The notes under the pieces were generated by a model. It was given only the letters and a program-made list of their open reading frames with translations, was not told the DNA's origin and searched no databases. The position numbers were made by a program, and so were the translations under genes. DNA of 64,000 nt from Ereboglobus sp. (GTDB taxonomy: Bacteria > Verrucomicrobiota > Verrucomicrobiia > Opitutales > Opitutaceae). The stretch spans positions 31,214 to 95,213 of the forward strand of contig JARKRC010000051.1 of the NCBI GenBank assembly GCA_029974595.1. Direction: 5' to 3'. Below are positions 8,537 to 17,198 of this stretch, one piece after another. Every line of letters starts with the position of its first letter. Positions within the stretch are counted from its first letter, which is position 1.

Positions 8537-9748
8537 ATGAAAATGAAAACACTCGCATCCCTTCTTGCCACCCTCGGCCTCTTCGCCGCCGCGCTTCCCG
8601 CGCAGGACAATTACCGCGAACTCGGCTCTGCCGCCGCCGAAAACAAACCCGCCAAAAAGACCCGCTCCACGGTCCAATCCAAAAAAGGCACGGCCACAGA
8701 ACGCATTTCGTTTTCCGACAAAACCAAGCCCGGCACCCTGAAAATCACCATGGCCTTTGCCGAAATTGACGTCCAGGGCACCGACGGCAGTGAAGTGATC
8801 GTCACGTCCTCGCTCGACAAAAAAGGCGCCGCCAAAACCGATGCCGACGGCTTCCGCCGCCTCGACCAGGAAGTCGCATTCGAGCTCGTCGAGGAAAACA
8901 ACATCGCCACGCTCCGCATCGCGGGCAGCAACCAATGGTCCGCCTCCGACGCCGAATTCAAAATCCAGGTTCCGCGCAGCACCAACCTTGTCATCAAGAC
9001 CCAATCGGGCGGCGGCGTTGAAATCGACGACATCGACGGCGACATCGAAGTCTCCACCGTGAACAGCGAGATCGACCTCGAAAACGTAAGCGGCTCCGTC
9101 GTCGCCAACACCATAAGCGGCAAGATAGAAGCCGAGTTCAAACGCGCCCCGCAGAAACCCGTCTCGCTCACCGCCATGAACGGCAGCATCGGGCTTTCGC
9201 TCCCTCCCTCCGCCGCCGCGAATCTCCGCATGCGCACCATGAACGGCGCCATCCGCACCAACTTCCCCGAAAGCGCGCTCAAAACGACTGCGACCGCGCA
9301 GAAAAAAACAAGCATGAGCATCACGAGCGACAGGGACGTGACCGTCGTCACCAGCAGCTCCGGTGACAGCTACGCGTTCTCGACCACGGGCGCCGACATC
9401 CAGATGTCCGCATCGTCCGCTCCGAGCGATGGCGAACTCGTGCAGACAATCATCGAAACGCGCAAAGCGCAGGCTCTCGACTACGCCGACAAAGGCCTCG
9501 CCGCCGCGCAGAAAGGTATGGCCTCCGCGATGAAGGTGATCGATGAAATCAAGGGTTTGAGCGACGAGGAAAAAGAACTCATCAAACGCAAACTCCAATC
9601 GGGCTCCGACGCCATCCCCCGCACCGCGCGCACAGCCGGCGTGCCCTCCATCGGCGGCAAAACAATCACCGGCGAACTTAATGGCGGCGGCGTGGACATC
9701 CAGCTCACCACGATGAACGGCAACATCACGCTCAAGCAGGAGAAGTAA
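8537..9748 (+). CDS. Secreted DUF4097-family beta-strand repeat protein
   Basis: A 403-residue exported protein. It has a signal peptide (MKMKTLASLLATLGLFAAAL, cleavage near PAQ), then repeated short beta-strand motifs typical of the DUF4097 putative-adhesin fold: GGGVEIDDIDGDIEVSTVNS, EIDLENVSGSVVANTISGKI, MNGSIGLSLP, MNGAIRTNFP, and a closing GGGVDIQLTTMNGNITLKQ. The fold is usually a right-handed beta solenoid of unknown ligand. A helical insert lies at about 320-370. The in-frame TTG at 8516 overlaps the previous stop codon, but ATG 8537 gives the clean signal peptide. It is third in the sigma/anti-sigma operon, the usual place for the regulated or sensed surface component. Confidence 0.85.
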   Translation: MKMKTLASLLATLGLFAAALPAQDNYRELGSAAAENKPAKKTRSTVQSKKGTATERISFSDKTKPGTLKITMAFAEIDVQGTDGSEVIVTSSLDKKGAAKTDADGFRRLDQEVAFELVEENNIATLRIAGSNQWSASDAEFKIQVPRSTNLVIKTQSGGGVEIDDIDGDIEVSTVNSEIDLENVSGSVVANTISGKIEAEFKRAPQKPVSLTAMNGSIGLSLPPSAAANLRMRTMNGAIRTNFPESALKTTATAQKKTSMSITSDRDVTVVTSSSGDSYAFSTTGADIQMSASSAPSDGELVQTIIETRKAQALDYADKGLAAAQKGMASAMKVIDEIKGLSDEEKELIKRKLQSGSDAIPRTARTAGVPSIGGKTITGELNGGGVDIQLTTMNGNITLKQEK

Positions 9749-9764
9749 GCAAATCGCAAAGCAC

Positions 9765-9990
9765 AGGCAGCACGCCAACGGCGTGCCACCCGTCAGCCCC
9801 GGGTGGAGCTTGCGACACCCGGGGTATTGGATATTTGGATACGAGCGTCCTGTAGGGGCGCTACAGGCGTCATTCGGCGAATTGTGGCGCCCCTACAGGG
9901 CGCATGATTGCAAACGGCATGAACCCGGGGTCTCGCGCAACGCTCGACCGCCGGGCTGACGAATGGCACGCCGTTGGCGTGCGTCCGCTC
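9765..9990. repeat. Intergenic dispersed repeat (family B, copy 1)
   Basis: The whole gap 9749-10105 has no gene. It holds an arrangement of inverted repeats: CGCCAACGGCGTGCCA near 9775 is mirrored by TGGCACGCCGTTGGCG near 9963, and CCTGTAGGGGCGCTACAGG near 9850 by GGCGCCCCTACAGG near 9886. A related block is at 49675-49815, which shows that this is a dispersed family. The long palindromic structure could fold as one extended hairpin between the two flanking genes. Confidence 0.75.
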
Positions 9991-10105
9991 CGGCTCCGTC
10001 ATCCCTGGCATCTTGCGCGCGCCGTTTTCGCCGGTCTCCTTCACATCTTTTTCCGCCTTTGCGCCAGCTTGACCCGGCGACGTCGGCCGACAAGCTCGCG
10101 CCCCT

Positions 10106-11296
10106 ATGGTTATCAAGCCCAAAGTCCGCGGATTCATCTGTATAACGGCGCACCCGACCGGCTGCGCCGCCCATGTGCAGCAACAAATCGACCACGTGCT
10201 CGCGAAGGGGCCGGTCAAAAACGGCCCGAAAAAAGTCCTCGTCATCGGCGCCTCGACCGGTTTCGGCCTCGCCTCGCGCGTCACCGCCGCATTCGGCTCC
10301 GGCGCCGCCACGCTCGGCGTTTTCTTTGAGCGCCCCTCCGAGGAAGGCCGCCCCGCCACGCCCGGCTGGTATAACACCATCGCCTTCACCAACGCCGCCC
10401 ACGCCAGGGGCTGTTACGCCAAAAACATCAACGGCGACGCCTTCTCCGACGCGATCAAGCAGCAGACGATCGACACCATCAAAGCCGACCTCGGCCAGGT
10501 CGATCTCGTCGTTTACTCGCTCGCCTCCCCGCGCCGCCAGCATCCGCGCACCGGCGCCGTTCACAAATCCTGCCTCAAGCCCATCGGCGCCGCCTACACC
10601 GCCAAGACCGTCGATACCGACAAAGGCGTCGTCTCGGATATCACGCTCGAAGCGGCGACCGAGACCGACATCGCCGACACCGTCGCCGTCATGGGCGGCG
10701 AGGATTGGGAAATGTGGATCGACGCGCTCCTCCAGGCCGGCGTGCTCGCGCCCGGCGCGACCTCTGTCGCGTTTTCCTACATCGGCCCCGAAGTCACCTG
10801 GCCCATCTACAAAAATGGCACCATCGGCATGGCGAAAATCGACCTCGAGCGCGCCGCCAAAAAAATCGACGCCACGCTCAAGGCGCACGGCTACGGACGC
10901 GCCTTCATCTCCGTCAACAAGGCGCTCGTCACGCAAGCCAGCTCGGCCATCCCCGTCGTGCCGCTCTACATTTCCATCCTCTACAAGATCATGAAGGCAA
11001 AAGGCCTTCACGAGGGCTGCATCGAGCAAATGCAACGCCTCTTCGCGACGCAGATGTATAACAACTCCGCGCTCGCCTTCGACGACGGCGGACGCGTCCG
11101 CATCGACGATCTCGAAATGCGCGCCGACGTGCAGGCCGAAGCCGCGCAACTCTGGCCGCAGATCACCACCGAAAACCTCGCCGCGCTCACCGACATCGAC
11201 GGCTACCGCAGCGAGTTCATGCGCCTGTTCGGTTTCGGCCTCCCCGGTGTCAACTACGACGCCGAGGTCGAACCGCATCGACCGATGCCGGAATAA
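10106..11296 (+). CDS. fabV: NADH-dependent trans-2-enoyl-ACP/CoA reductase FabV
   Basis: Catalyses the last, NADH-dependent reduction of the fatty-acid elongation cycle (cytosol). The 396-residue length is the family norm. The NAD-binding loop is [11 protein letters not shown] (48-58), and the FabV active-site pair Y-x8-K is present as [10 protein letters not shown] with Y235 and K244. [12 protein letters not shown] (224-235) is a family signature. FabV enzymes are unrelated to FabI in length and are known to resist triclosan. It is a single gene with repeats on both sides. The start is ATG 10106. Confidence 0.96.
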   Translation: MVIKPKVRGFICITAHPTGCAAHVQQQIDHVLAKGPVKNGPKKVLVIGASTGFGLASRVTAAFGSGAATLGVFFERPSEEGRPATPGWYNTIAFTNAAHARGCYAKNINGDAFSDAIKQQTIDTIKADLGQVDLVVYSLASPRRQHPRTGAVHKSCLKPIGAAYTAKTVDTDKGVVSDITLEAATETDIADTVAVMGGEDWEMWIDALLQAGVLAPGATSVAFSYIGPEVTWPIYKNGTIGMAKIDLERAAKKIDATLKAHGYGRAFISVNKALVTQASSAIPVVPLYISILYKIMKAKGLHEGCIEQMQRLFATQMYNNSALAFDDGGRVRIDDLEMRADVQAEAAQLWPQITTENLAALTDIDGYRSEFMRLFGFGLPGVNYDAEVEPHRPMPE

Positions 11297-11380
11297 CCCG
11301 AAGCGGCGCGGGGAAGCCTCGTGCCGGCATCGGTAAATCCCAAATCCCAATCGCCGAAAAAATCACAAAGAGCGAGGATC

Positions 11381-11470
11381 GGGTGGCACGGGCGACTCGC
11401 CCGTGGGATCGGGTGGCATGGGCTTCCAGCCCATGTTTTCAGAAACACGGGCGAGTCGCCCGTGCCACTC
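11381..11470. repeat. Dispersed palindromic repeat (family A)
   Basis: Tandem hairpins of the form GGTGGCAYGGGC ... GCCCRTGCCAC. The same family occurs at 14031, 23350-23635, 28838, 32788, 49576 and 55207. It is followed to 11560 by T/G-rich filler ('ggaatttgtgatttgaat'). No gene is seen in 11297-11618. Confidence 0.8.
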
Positions 11471-11618
11471 AACCCGCAAAGCTAGGTCCTTTGGAATTTG
11501 TGATTTGAATATTGGATTTTTTTTGGAATTTGGAGATTGGGATTTGGGATTTCTCCACCTCCACCCGCTCCGCACCTCCACGCATTCTCACTCTCATACC
11601 CACTCGCATTCCACCACC

Positions 11619-12071
11619 ATGAAAGCCCTCGTCCAGCGCGTCACGTCTGCCAGCGTCACCATCGACGGCGTGGTGCGTGGTGAAATCGGCGCGGGCATGG
11701 TGATCCTGCTCGGCATTGCCGACACGGACACCGAGGCGGATGTCCGCTGGCTCGCCGAAAAATGCGCCGCGCTGCGCATCTTCGATGACGGCGCGGGTGC
11801 GATGAACCGCTCGCTTGTTGATATTGGCGGCGGCGCGCTCGTGATCAGCCAGTTCACGCTCATCGCGAGCTGCCGCAAGGGCGCGCGGCCCTCGTTTCAT
11901 CACGCCGCAAAACCGGCGCTGGCGCGCCCGCTTTACGGGCTATTCCTCACGCATCTGGCGTCTGTTATCGGGCGTCCCGTGTCATGCGGCGAATTCGGCG
12001 CGATGATGCAAGTCGCACTCGTCAACGACGGTCCGGTGACAATCATTGTGGATTCGCGCGAGGAAAAATGA
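11619..12071 (+). CDS. dtd: D-aminoacyl-tRNA deacylase
   Basis: Hydrolyses D-aminoacyl-tRNAs (D-Tyr and others) and glycyl-tRNA-Ala, a proofreading step in translation. The 150-residue protein shows [17 protein letters not shown], the catalytic-loop motif SQFTL (about residues 78-82) and the Gly-cisPro dipeptide in the motif NDGPVTI near the C-terminus. The start ATG 11619 is preceded by a C/T-rich leader without a Shine-Dalgarno sequence. Its 3' end overlaps the convergent hisC by 29 bases. Confidence 0.95.
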   Translation: MKALVQRVTSASVTIDGVVRGEIGAGMVILLGIADTDTEADVRWLAEKCAALRIFDDGAGAMNRSLVDIGGGALVISQFTLIASCRKGARPSFHHAAKPALARPLYGLFLTHLASVIGRPVSCGEFGAMMQVALVNDGPVTIIVDSREEK

Positions 12072-13170
12072 TTTTCCCCAGCTCTTCCAAAAACCGGGCG
12101 TTTTGTTCGTGCGTGCCGATGGTCACGCGAATCCATTCGGGCAGCGCATAACTCCTCAGCGGGCGCACGATCACGCCGCGCTGTTGCAACGCGTCGAACA
12201 CACGCGCGCCGTCGCCGACCTTCACGAGCATGAAGTTCGCGCGGCTCGGCACGCATTCCAATCCGAGTTTTGCGCAGCTTGTTTCCACTTCCGCGAGCCC
12301 TTCCTTGTTTTCCCTCAGGCATCGCGCGGTGAATTCCCCGTCGTCCAGCGCCGCGATGGCCGCCGCTTGCGCGATGGCGTTCACGTTGAACGGCTGGCGC
12401 ACCCGGTTCAGCAGCGCGGCAAGCTCTGCGCTCGCGTATCCGTAGCCGATGCGCAGCGCCGCCAGTCCGTATAATTTTGAAAACGTCCGCAGTCCGATCA
12501 CGTGGCGTCCCTCGGCGATCAGCGGGCGGATGTCGGGCGCCGCGTCCTTGCCGCCGGCCTCCACAAATTCGGCGTAGGCTTCGTCGAAGACGAGCACGAC
12601 GTGCGGCGGCAGGGCGCGCGCGAATTCCATGATCTCCTTTGCGCCGTTGACGGTGCCGGTCGGATTGTTCGGGCTCGCGTAATACACGATGCGCGTCTTC
12701 GGCGTGATCGCGCGCAGCATGGCCGCGAGATCGTGCGTGTGATTGACGAGCGGCACCTCGACAGGCGTCGCGCCAAACAGGAGCGCGACGAGCTTGTACA
12801 CCGCAAACGCCGGCGCGCCCATCACGACCTCGTCGCCGGGGCGCAGGAACACGCGGCCCGCGAGTTCGAGCAGTTCGTTCGAGCCGTTGCCGATCACGAA
12901 TTGCTCCGGCGCGAGATTCCATTTTTTCGCGAGTTTTGCGCGCAGCGCCACGCAACCGCCATCCGGATACAGCTGCGCCTGCGAGAGCGCGCGTTGCGCC
13001 GCCGCGATGCCCAGCGGCGACGGGCCGGCGGGGTTTTCATTGGAGGCAATCTTGATGATGCCGTCCGGATCGAGGCCGAGTTCGCGTGCGACGTCCTCGA
13101 TGGGCTTGCCCGGCTCATAGACGGGCTGGGTGAGGACGGACGGATTGGCGAGTTGCTGGATGGAATGCAT
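12043..13170 (-). CDS. hisC: Histidinol-phosphate aminotransferase
   Basis: Converts imidazole acetol phosphate and glutamate to histidinol phosphate, in histidine synthesis; PLP-dependent fold type I. The 375-residue protein has [15 protein letters not shown] (40-54), SPNNPTGTV (166-174), FDEAYAEF (195-202) and the PLP lysine K232 in [17 protein letters not shown]. The chosen start is ATG 13168-13170 ([15 protein letters not shown]); upstream extension has no family similarity. It is convergent with dtd, and the last 29 bases overlap. Activity on tyrosine/phenylalanine precursors is also possible for this family. Confidence 0.93.
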   Translation of the reverse strand: MHSIQQLANPSVLTQPVYEPGKPIEDVARELGLDPDGIIKIASNENPAGPSPLGIAAAQRALSQAQLYPDGGCVALRAKLAKKWNLAPEQFVIGNGSNELLELAGRVFLRPGDEVVMGAPAFAVYKLVALLFGATPVEVPLVNHTHDLAAMLRAITPKTRIVYYASPNNPTGTVNGAKEIMEFARALPPHVVLVFDEAYAEFVEAGGKDAAPDIRPLIAEGRHVIGLRTFSKLYGLAALRIGYGYASAELAALLNRVRQPFNVNAIAQAAAIAALDDGEFTARCLRENKEGLAEVETSCAKLGLECVPSRANFMLVKVGDGARVFDALQQRGVIVRPLRSYALPEWIRVTIGTHEQNARFLEELGKIIFPRANPQ

Positions 13171-13205
13171 GTGTGAAGACAAAAAAACCAAAATGAAAGC
13201 GCGCG

Positions 13206-13616
13206 TCACGACCGCTTTTGCCGTCGTTTTTGCCGCGCGCTTTTGCTTTTCCCGATCACGCCCAGCCGCGGATCACGACGTTTGGCGAGCGAGACCAGTT
13301 TCTCCGCTACCGCTTCAAAACGGTCGTTTTCCTCGGGTAAAAACAGCCACTTGGGCAGAATCCTGTGCGGTTCCAGCGCCGGGAATTCCGCGATGAGCGA
13401 CGCGTGATGCTCGCGCCCGGTGCACACGCAAACGCCGCGCCAGTCCGGGTCATTGTCCGCCGGAAAAGGAAAATACAGCGCCAGTTTGCCATCAATGTAA
13501 GCCGCCCTGCCGCCAAACATCGCGCGCAGGAAAAATCCCGGATCGCCTTCAAGCGGCTCCCAGAGCCACGCGTAGGGATGGACTTTTTTGATTTTGCCGA
13601 AATGGATGTCGCGCAT
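13206..13616 (-). CDS. Conserved uncharacterised protein (TfoX-N-like fold?)
   Basis: A 136-residue soluble protein with two conserved-looking blocks: HPYAWLWEPLEGDPGFFLRA and MFGGRAAYIDGKLALYFPF, then HHASLIAEFPALEPHRILPK and a basic C-terminus. The MFGGxxxYxDGK pattern resembles the N-terminal domain of TfoX/Sxy-like proteins, but overall identity cannot be judged, and I give no function. It lies 35 bases upstream of hisC on the same strand, possibly co-transcribed. The start is ATG 13614-13616. Confidence 0.7.
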   Translation of the reverse strand: MRDIHFGKIKKVHPYAWLWEPLEGDPGFFLRAMFGGRAAYIDGKLALYFPFPADNDPDWRGVCVCTGREHHASLIAEFPALEPHRILPKWLFLPEENDRFEAVAEKLVSLAKRRDPRLGVIGKSKSARQKRRQKRS

Positions 13617-13749
13617 GGCCGGTTGCTGCTTGTGTCGGTAAAAAATGCAAAAACCGGGATTCGTTCAAAATGAATTTGGTAAATTTATGCTTTGCAAAGG
13701 CGCGCTTGCGAATTGGCGATCCGGTCTATTTAACCGCACCTCTGCAAAA

Positions 13750-15342
13750 ATGGATACCTTTCTCATCGACGTGCCCGTGCCTTCAATGGGGGCAACAGTA
13801 AGCGAACTCACGGTGATCGACATTGTCGTGCAACCCGGCGCGCAAGTCGCCAAGGGTCAGAAGCTCGCCGAACTTGAGAGCGACAAATCTGTTTTCGAAT
13901 TCGAGTCGCCGTGCGACGGCGTCATCCGCGAAATTTCCGGACGCGCGGGCGACATTCTTCCCTCGGGCGCGCCCTTTCTGCGCATGGAAACGAGCGACCA
14001 GTCGCTCAGGCACCTGCAAAGCGCCCGATCGGGTGGCGCGGGCTTCCGGCCCGCGCCTTCGGAGCACGGGCAGGATGCCCCTGCCACACAGCCCGTCCGT
14101 CTCGCGCAACCCGTCAAGCCTGCCGCCGCCGCTTCCGCGCCGCCCGCTCCAAAGCCCGCCGCGCAATCCGCCATGCAATGGACGCCGCGTGCGATCAAGG
14201 TCGCGCAGGAAGCCGGCCTCGATCACACCGCAATCACCGACATTGCCGCTACCGGCCCCGGCGGGCGCGTCTCCGGTGACGACGTGGCCGCTTACCTCGC
14301 CCGGCGTCCTGCCGCCGCGTCCACCCCCGCCGCGGACGCGGGCAAAAAGCCGAACGGCGAGACCGTTTGCATCGCGGGTGTCGGTTATGCGTTCCCGCTC
14401 GGGGTGCGCTCCAACATCGACATCCTCAAGGAATTTCCCGACATGACCGAGGCGGAGGTCATCAAGCTCACCGGCATTCGCGAACGCCGTTACGCCGCCG
14501 AAGGCGAGACCGCCACGAGCCTCGCCGTCACCGCCGTGCGCCACGCGCTCGCGCAGGCCGGGATCGACGTCAAGGAAATCGACGGCGTGATCATGGCCAC
14601 GCTCATTCCCGACCAGCCCGTGCCCGCAATGGCCAGCGCGCTTGCCAAGCAGCTCGGCATCCCGCACGCGCTTGCCTTCGATCTCAACGCCGCATGCGCC
14701 GGCTGGCTCTACGCGCTCGAGGTGGGCCGCGCGTTCATTCGCGCCGGCACGGCGAAAAAACTCATCGTGGTCACCGCCGAGCTTCTTTCGCGCATCACCA
14801 ACCCGAAGGACCACGCCACGGCGTTTCTCTTCGGCGACGGCGCGGGCGCGGCGATCCTCACCGACACCGCGGACGGTCACCGCCTCGCGCGCATGGCGCT
14901 CTCGGGCGACGCCGACCAGTTCGACGCGATCCAGCGTCCCGGCGGCGGCGCGCGCCGCCCGTTCCCGAACAAGAGTGGCGACGACCATTGCGACTTTTAT
15001 CTCCAGATGAACGGCGCCGCGGTGTTCAAACACGCCGTGATCGCGTTTGCCGACCAGATCGAATCGACGCTCAAGCGCCACAATCTCAAGCCCGAGGACA
15101 TCGCGTGGATCGTGCCGCACCAGGCCAACGAGCGCATCCTGCGCGCCGTGAGCAAACGCGTGGGCATTCCCTACGAAAAATTTGTCGTTACCATCGGCAA
15201 ATACGGCAACACGTCCGCCGCGAGCATTTCGATGGCGCTCGGCTGGGCCGCCGAGGAGCAAATCTTCAACGACGGCGACAGGATCATCTTCTGCAGCGTC
15301 GGCGCCGGCTTGACCTTCGCGGGCGGCCTGCTCGTGTGGTGA
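13750..15342 (+). CDS. Lipoyl domain / E3-binding domain / ketoacyl-ACP synthase III fusion
   Basis: A 530-residue three-domain protein. Residues 1-82 are an E2-type lipoyl domain with the lipoyl lysine K46 in ELESDKSVFEFESP. Residues about 83-142 are a Pro/Ala linker. Residues 143-184 match the peripheral subunit-binding domain of 2-oxoacid dehydrogenase E2 chains (TPRAIKVAQEAG ... TGPGGRVSGDDVAAYL). Residues 204-530 form a full FabH-like condensing enzyme with C316 (LNAACAGW), H457 (VPHQAN) and N487 (KYGNTSAAS), the Cys-His-Asn triad. There is no E2 acyltransferase domain. I infer that acyl groups carried on the lipoyl arm are passed directly to KAS III to prime fatty-acid or related synthesis. 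Residues about 94-113 come from a dispersed repeat translated in frame. The start is ATG 13750; the frame is open further upstream but without a domain match. Confidence 0.9.
   Translation: MDTFLIDVPVPSMGATVSELTVIDIVVQPGAQVAKGQKLAELESDKSVFEFESPCDGVIREISGRAGDILPSGAPFLRMETSDQSLRHLQSARSGGAGFRPAPSEHGQDAPATQPVRLAQPVKPAAAASAPPAPKPAAQSAMQWTPRAIKVAQEAGLDHTAITDIAATGPGGRVSGDDVAAYLARRPAAASTPAADAGKKPNGETVCIAGVGYAFPLGVRSNIDILKEFPDMTEAEVIKLTGIRERRYAAEGETATSLAVTAVRHALAQAGIDVKEIDGVIMATLIPDQPVPAMASALAKQLGIPHALAFDLNAACAGWLYALEVGRAFIRAGTAKKLIVVTAELLSRITNPKDHATAFLFGDGAGAAILTDTADGHRLARMALSGDADQFDAIQRPGGGARRPFPNKSGDDHCDFYLQMNGAAVFKHAVIAFADQIESTLKRHNLKPEDIAWIVPHQANERILRAVSKRVGIPYEKFVVTIGKYGNTSAASISMALGWAAEEQIFNDGDRIIFCSVGAGLTFAGGLLVW
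14031..14087. repeat. Family A repeat inside a coding region
   Basis: A copy of the dispersed GGTGGCRCGGGC/GCCCSTGCCAC double hairpin lies inside the lipoyl-KAS III gene. It is nearly base-for-base alike to the reverse complement of 32788-32845. It is read in frame as SGGAGFRPAPSEHGQDAPAT within the flexible linker. Confidence 0.85.
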
Positions 15343-15387
15343 GGCGGAAGCCGGCCTCCGGGCCGCCTCTGCTCCCGACAAAATCCC

Positions 15388-16284
15388 ATGCGCAACAAAA
15401 CCGCCATCGGTTACACGATGCTCGTGTTCACGGTCATCCTTTGGGGGACGACGTTTGTCTCCACCAAGGTTCTGCTGCATTATCTCACGCCCGTTGACAT
15501 CCTCTTCGACCGTTTCCTGATCGGTTACGCGGCGCTCTGGCTGATGCACCCGCGCCGTGAAAAATTCACGACGCTCAAAAACGAGCTGCTTCTTTTCACC
15601 GCCGGCGCGAGCGGCATCGTGCTGTATTTCCTCTGTGAAAACGTGGCGCTCGTTTACACGCAGGCGTCCAGCGTCAGTCCGCTCGTCGCCACGACTCCCG
15701 TGATGACGCTGCTGCTTTCGGCGTGGATCAATCGCGACGGCGGCATTACGCGCGCGACCGTCGTTGGATGTTTTGCGGGGCTGGCCGGCGTGATTTTGGT
15801 TTTTTGCAACGGGAGCGTGGTGCTGGAAATCAATCTGCTCGGCGACATCCTGGCTTTGCTGGCGGCGCTGTGCTGGGCGGTGTATTGCATACTGCTCAAG
15901 CGCATCGCCGGGATCACGAGTACGATCGCGCTTACACGGCGGATTTTCGGCTACGCGCTGATTGCGATGATTCCGCTGCTGTGCGCGACGGACCTGCGTA
16001 CGAGCGTAGCGACGCTCGCGAATCCCGTCGTGGCCGGCAACCTGCTCTTTCTCGGCCTGGGCGCGTCGGCTTTGTGCTATGTGTTTTGGAATACGGCGGC
16101 GGGCATGGTCGGAATCGTGCGCGCATCGTATTTCCTTTATTTTGTGCCCGTGGTGACGCTCGTTGGCGCCGCGATCGTGCTGTGCGAGAAAATCACCGTG
16201 TATGCGGTCGCGGGCACGGCCCTGATCATCGCGGGCGTGTATGTGGCGGACAGGGGCAGGGGACGCGGCCCGGCATCCGGCTGA
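15388..16284 (+). CDS. EamA/DMT-superfamily transporter
   Basis: A 298-residue inner-membrane protein with about ten hydrophobic helices arranged as two EamA repeats (first opening TMLVFTVILWGTTFVSTKVL, second GDILALLAALCWAVYCILLK). The substrate is unknown; relatives export amino acids or nucleotide-type metabolites. It starts 45 bases after the lipoyl-KAS III gene and may share its transcript. The C-terminus ends in a short basic tail. Confidence 0.88.
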   Translation: MRNKTAIGYTMLVFTVILWGTTFVSTKVLLHYLTPVDILFDRFLIGYAALWLMHPRREKFTTLKNELLLFTAGASGIVLYFLCENVALVYTQASSVSPLVATTPVMTLLLSAWINRDGGITRATVVGCFAGLAGVILVFCNGSVVLEINLLGDILALLAALCWAVYCILLKRIAGITSTIALTRRIFGYALIAMIPLLCATDLRTSVATLANPVVAGNLLFLGLGASALCYVFWNTAAGMVGIVRASYFLYFVPVVTLVGAAIVLCEKITVYAVAGTALIIAGVYVADRGRGRGPASG

Positions 16285-16302
16285 GCCGCGCCGCGCTTGC
16301 CA

Positions 16303-17028
16303 TCAGTCCCGCCTCGGCAGCGTTGTAATGGGATTCCGGATACGCGCGATGGTCGCCGCCGGCAGGTAGCCCGCAAAGGCGGCGGTGGGCATGACGAGGG
16401 CGCGCTTGCCCATGATCACGCCGGGCTGGAGCACGGCGTTGCAGCCGACCTCGGCGGCGTCGCCAAGGAGTGCGCCGAGTTTGCGCAGGCCGGTGTCAAC
16501 GCCTCCGCCGGGCGTGCGGACGGTCACGGATTGCTGGTCGAGCCGGAGGTTGGAGAGAATCACGCCGGCGCCGAGATGGACATTGTTGCCGAGGATGGAA
16601 TCGCCCACGTAGCTGAAATGCGGCACTTGCACGCCGTCCATGAGGAGGCAGTTTTTGAATTCACACGAGTTGCCGATTACGCAGTTGGCGCCGATGATGA
16701 CATTGCCGCGGATGAACGCGCCCGGGCGCACCTCCGTGCCCGCGCCGATCCACGCCGGGCCGATGATCGTGGCGTGCGCCGGAAGCGCCACGCCGGGATT
16801 GATGACGACATCGCCCTCGATATGCACGCCGGGCGGAATCGGAGGCGGCGAGGTCGGGCCGGGATTGTGCGGGGCGGTGGCGAAGGCGTAGGCGGGCGTC
16901 GCCGCGAGGACGGCCTTGAGCGCCGGGCCGATTGCGCCGACCCATGTCCACGGGGCCGCGCCGGCGGGAAAGTGCGGCGCAAACGGGCTGAGCGATTCCG
17001 GCAGGTCGTAGAGATCGGAAGCTTTCAT
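16303..17028 (-). CDS. Left-handed beta-helix (hexapeptide repeat) acyl/nucleotidyl-transferase-like protein
   Basis: A 241-residue protein with hexapeptide repeats from about residue 70 (GVHIEGDVVINPGVALPAHA, GAFIRGNVIIGANCVIGNSC, YVGDSILGNNVHLGAGVILS). It resembles the C-terminal helix of sugar nucleotidyltransferases such as GlmU, but has no nucleotidyltransferase domain; a short N-terminal region (FPAGAAPWTWVGAIGPAL) replaces it. It probably acetylates or binds a sugar phosphate in envelope synthesis; the substrate is not readable. The start is ATG 17026-17028 rather than the TTG at 17040. It converges with the DMT gene (18 bases apart). Confidence 0.75.
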   Translation of the reverse strand: MKASDLYDLPESLSPFAPHFPAGAAPWTWVGAIGPALKAVLAATPAYAFATAPHNPGPTSPPPIPPGVHIEGDVVINPGVALPAHATIIGPAWIGAGTEVRPGAFIRGNVIIGANCVIGNSCEFKNCLLMDGVQVPHFSYVGDSILGNNVHLGAGVILSNLRLDQQSVTVRTPGGGVDTGLRKLGALLGDAAEVGCNAVLQPGVIMGKRALVMPTAAFAGYLPAATIARIRNPITTLPRRD

Positions 17029-17198
17029 TGTGCGCGACAATGAATGTGCGATGACGCGAAGGCAAAGACGGAATCGCGGATGCCCCGCACGGTTTCAAAT
17101 GGCGCCGTTGTGTGACGGTTGTGCAAAATCGCGCTCAAAATGGATGTATTTATTCGTTTCACCGGGAAATCTTTTCACGATCGCAGCCGAATCTAGCC

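Noticed and set aside
8126..9778. 550-codon frame opposite the DUF4097 gene
   Set aside because: Antisense shadow of a high-GC gene; low-complexity translation with no family, while the plus strand has a signal peptide and clear repeats.
9893..11350. 485-codon frame opposite fabV
   Set aside because: Shadow; FabV matches its family over its entire length.
13783..15549. 588-codon frame opposite the lipoyl-KAS III gene
   Set aside because: Antisense shadow; the plus strand holds three recognised domains with all catalytic residues.
15388..16284. DMT transporter as part of an acyl-transfer system with the upstream fusion gene
   Set aside because: Adjacency alone; sequence is an ordinary EamA carrier, so no link is claimed.
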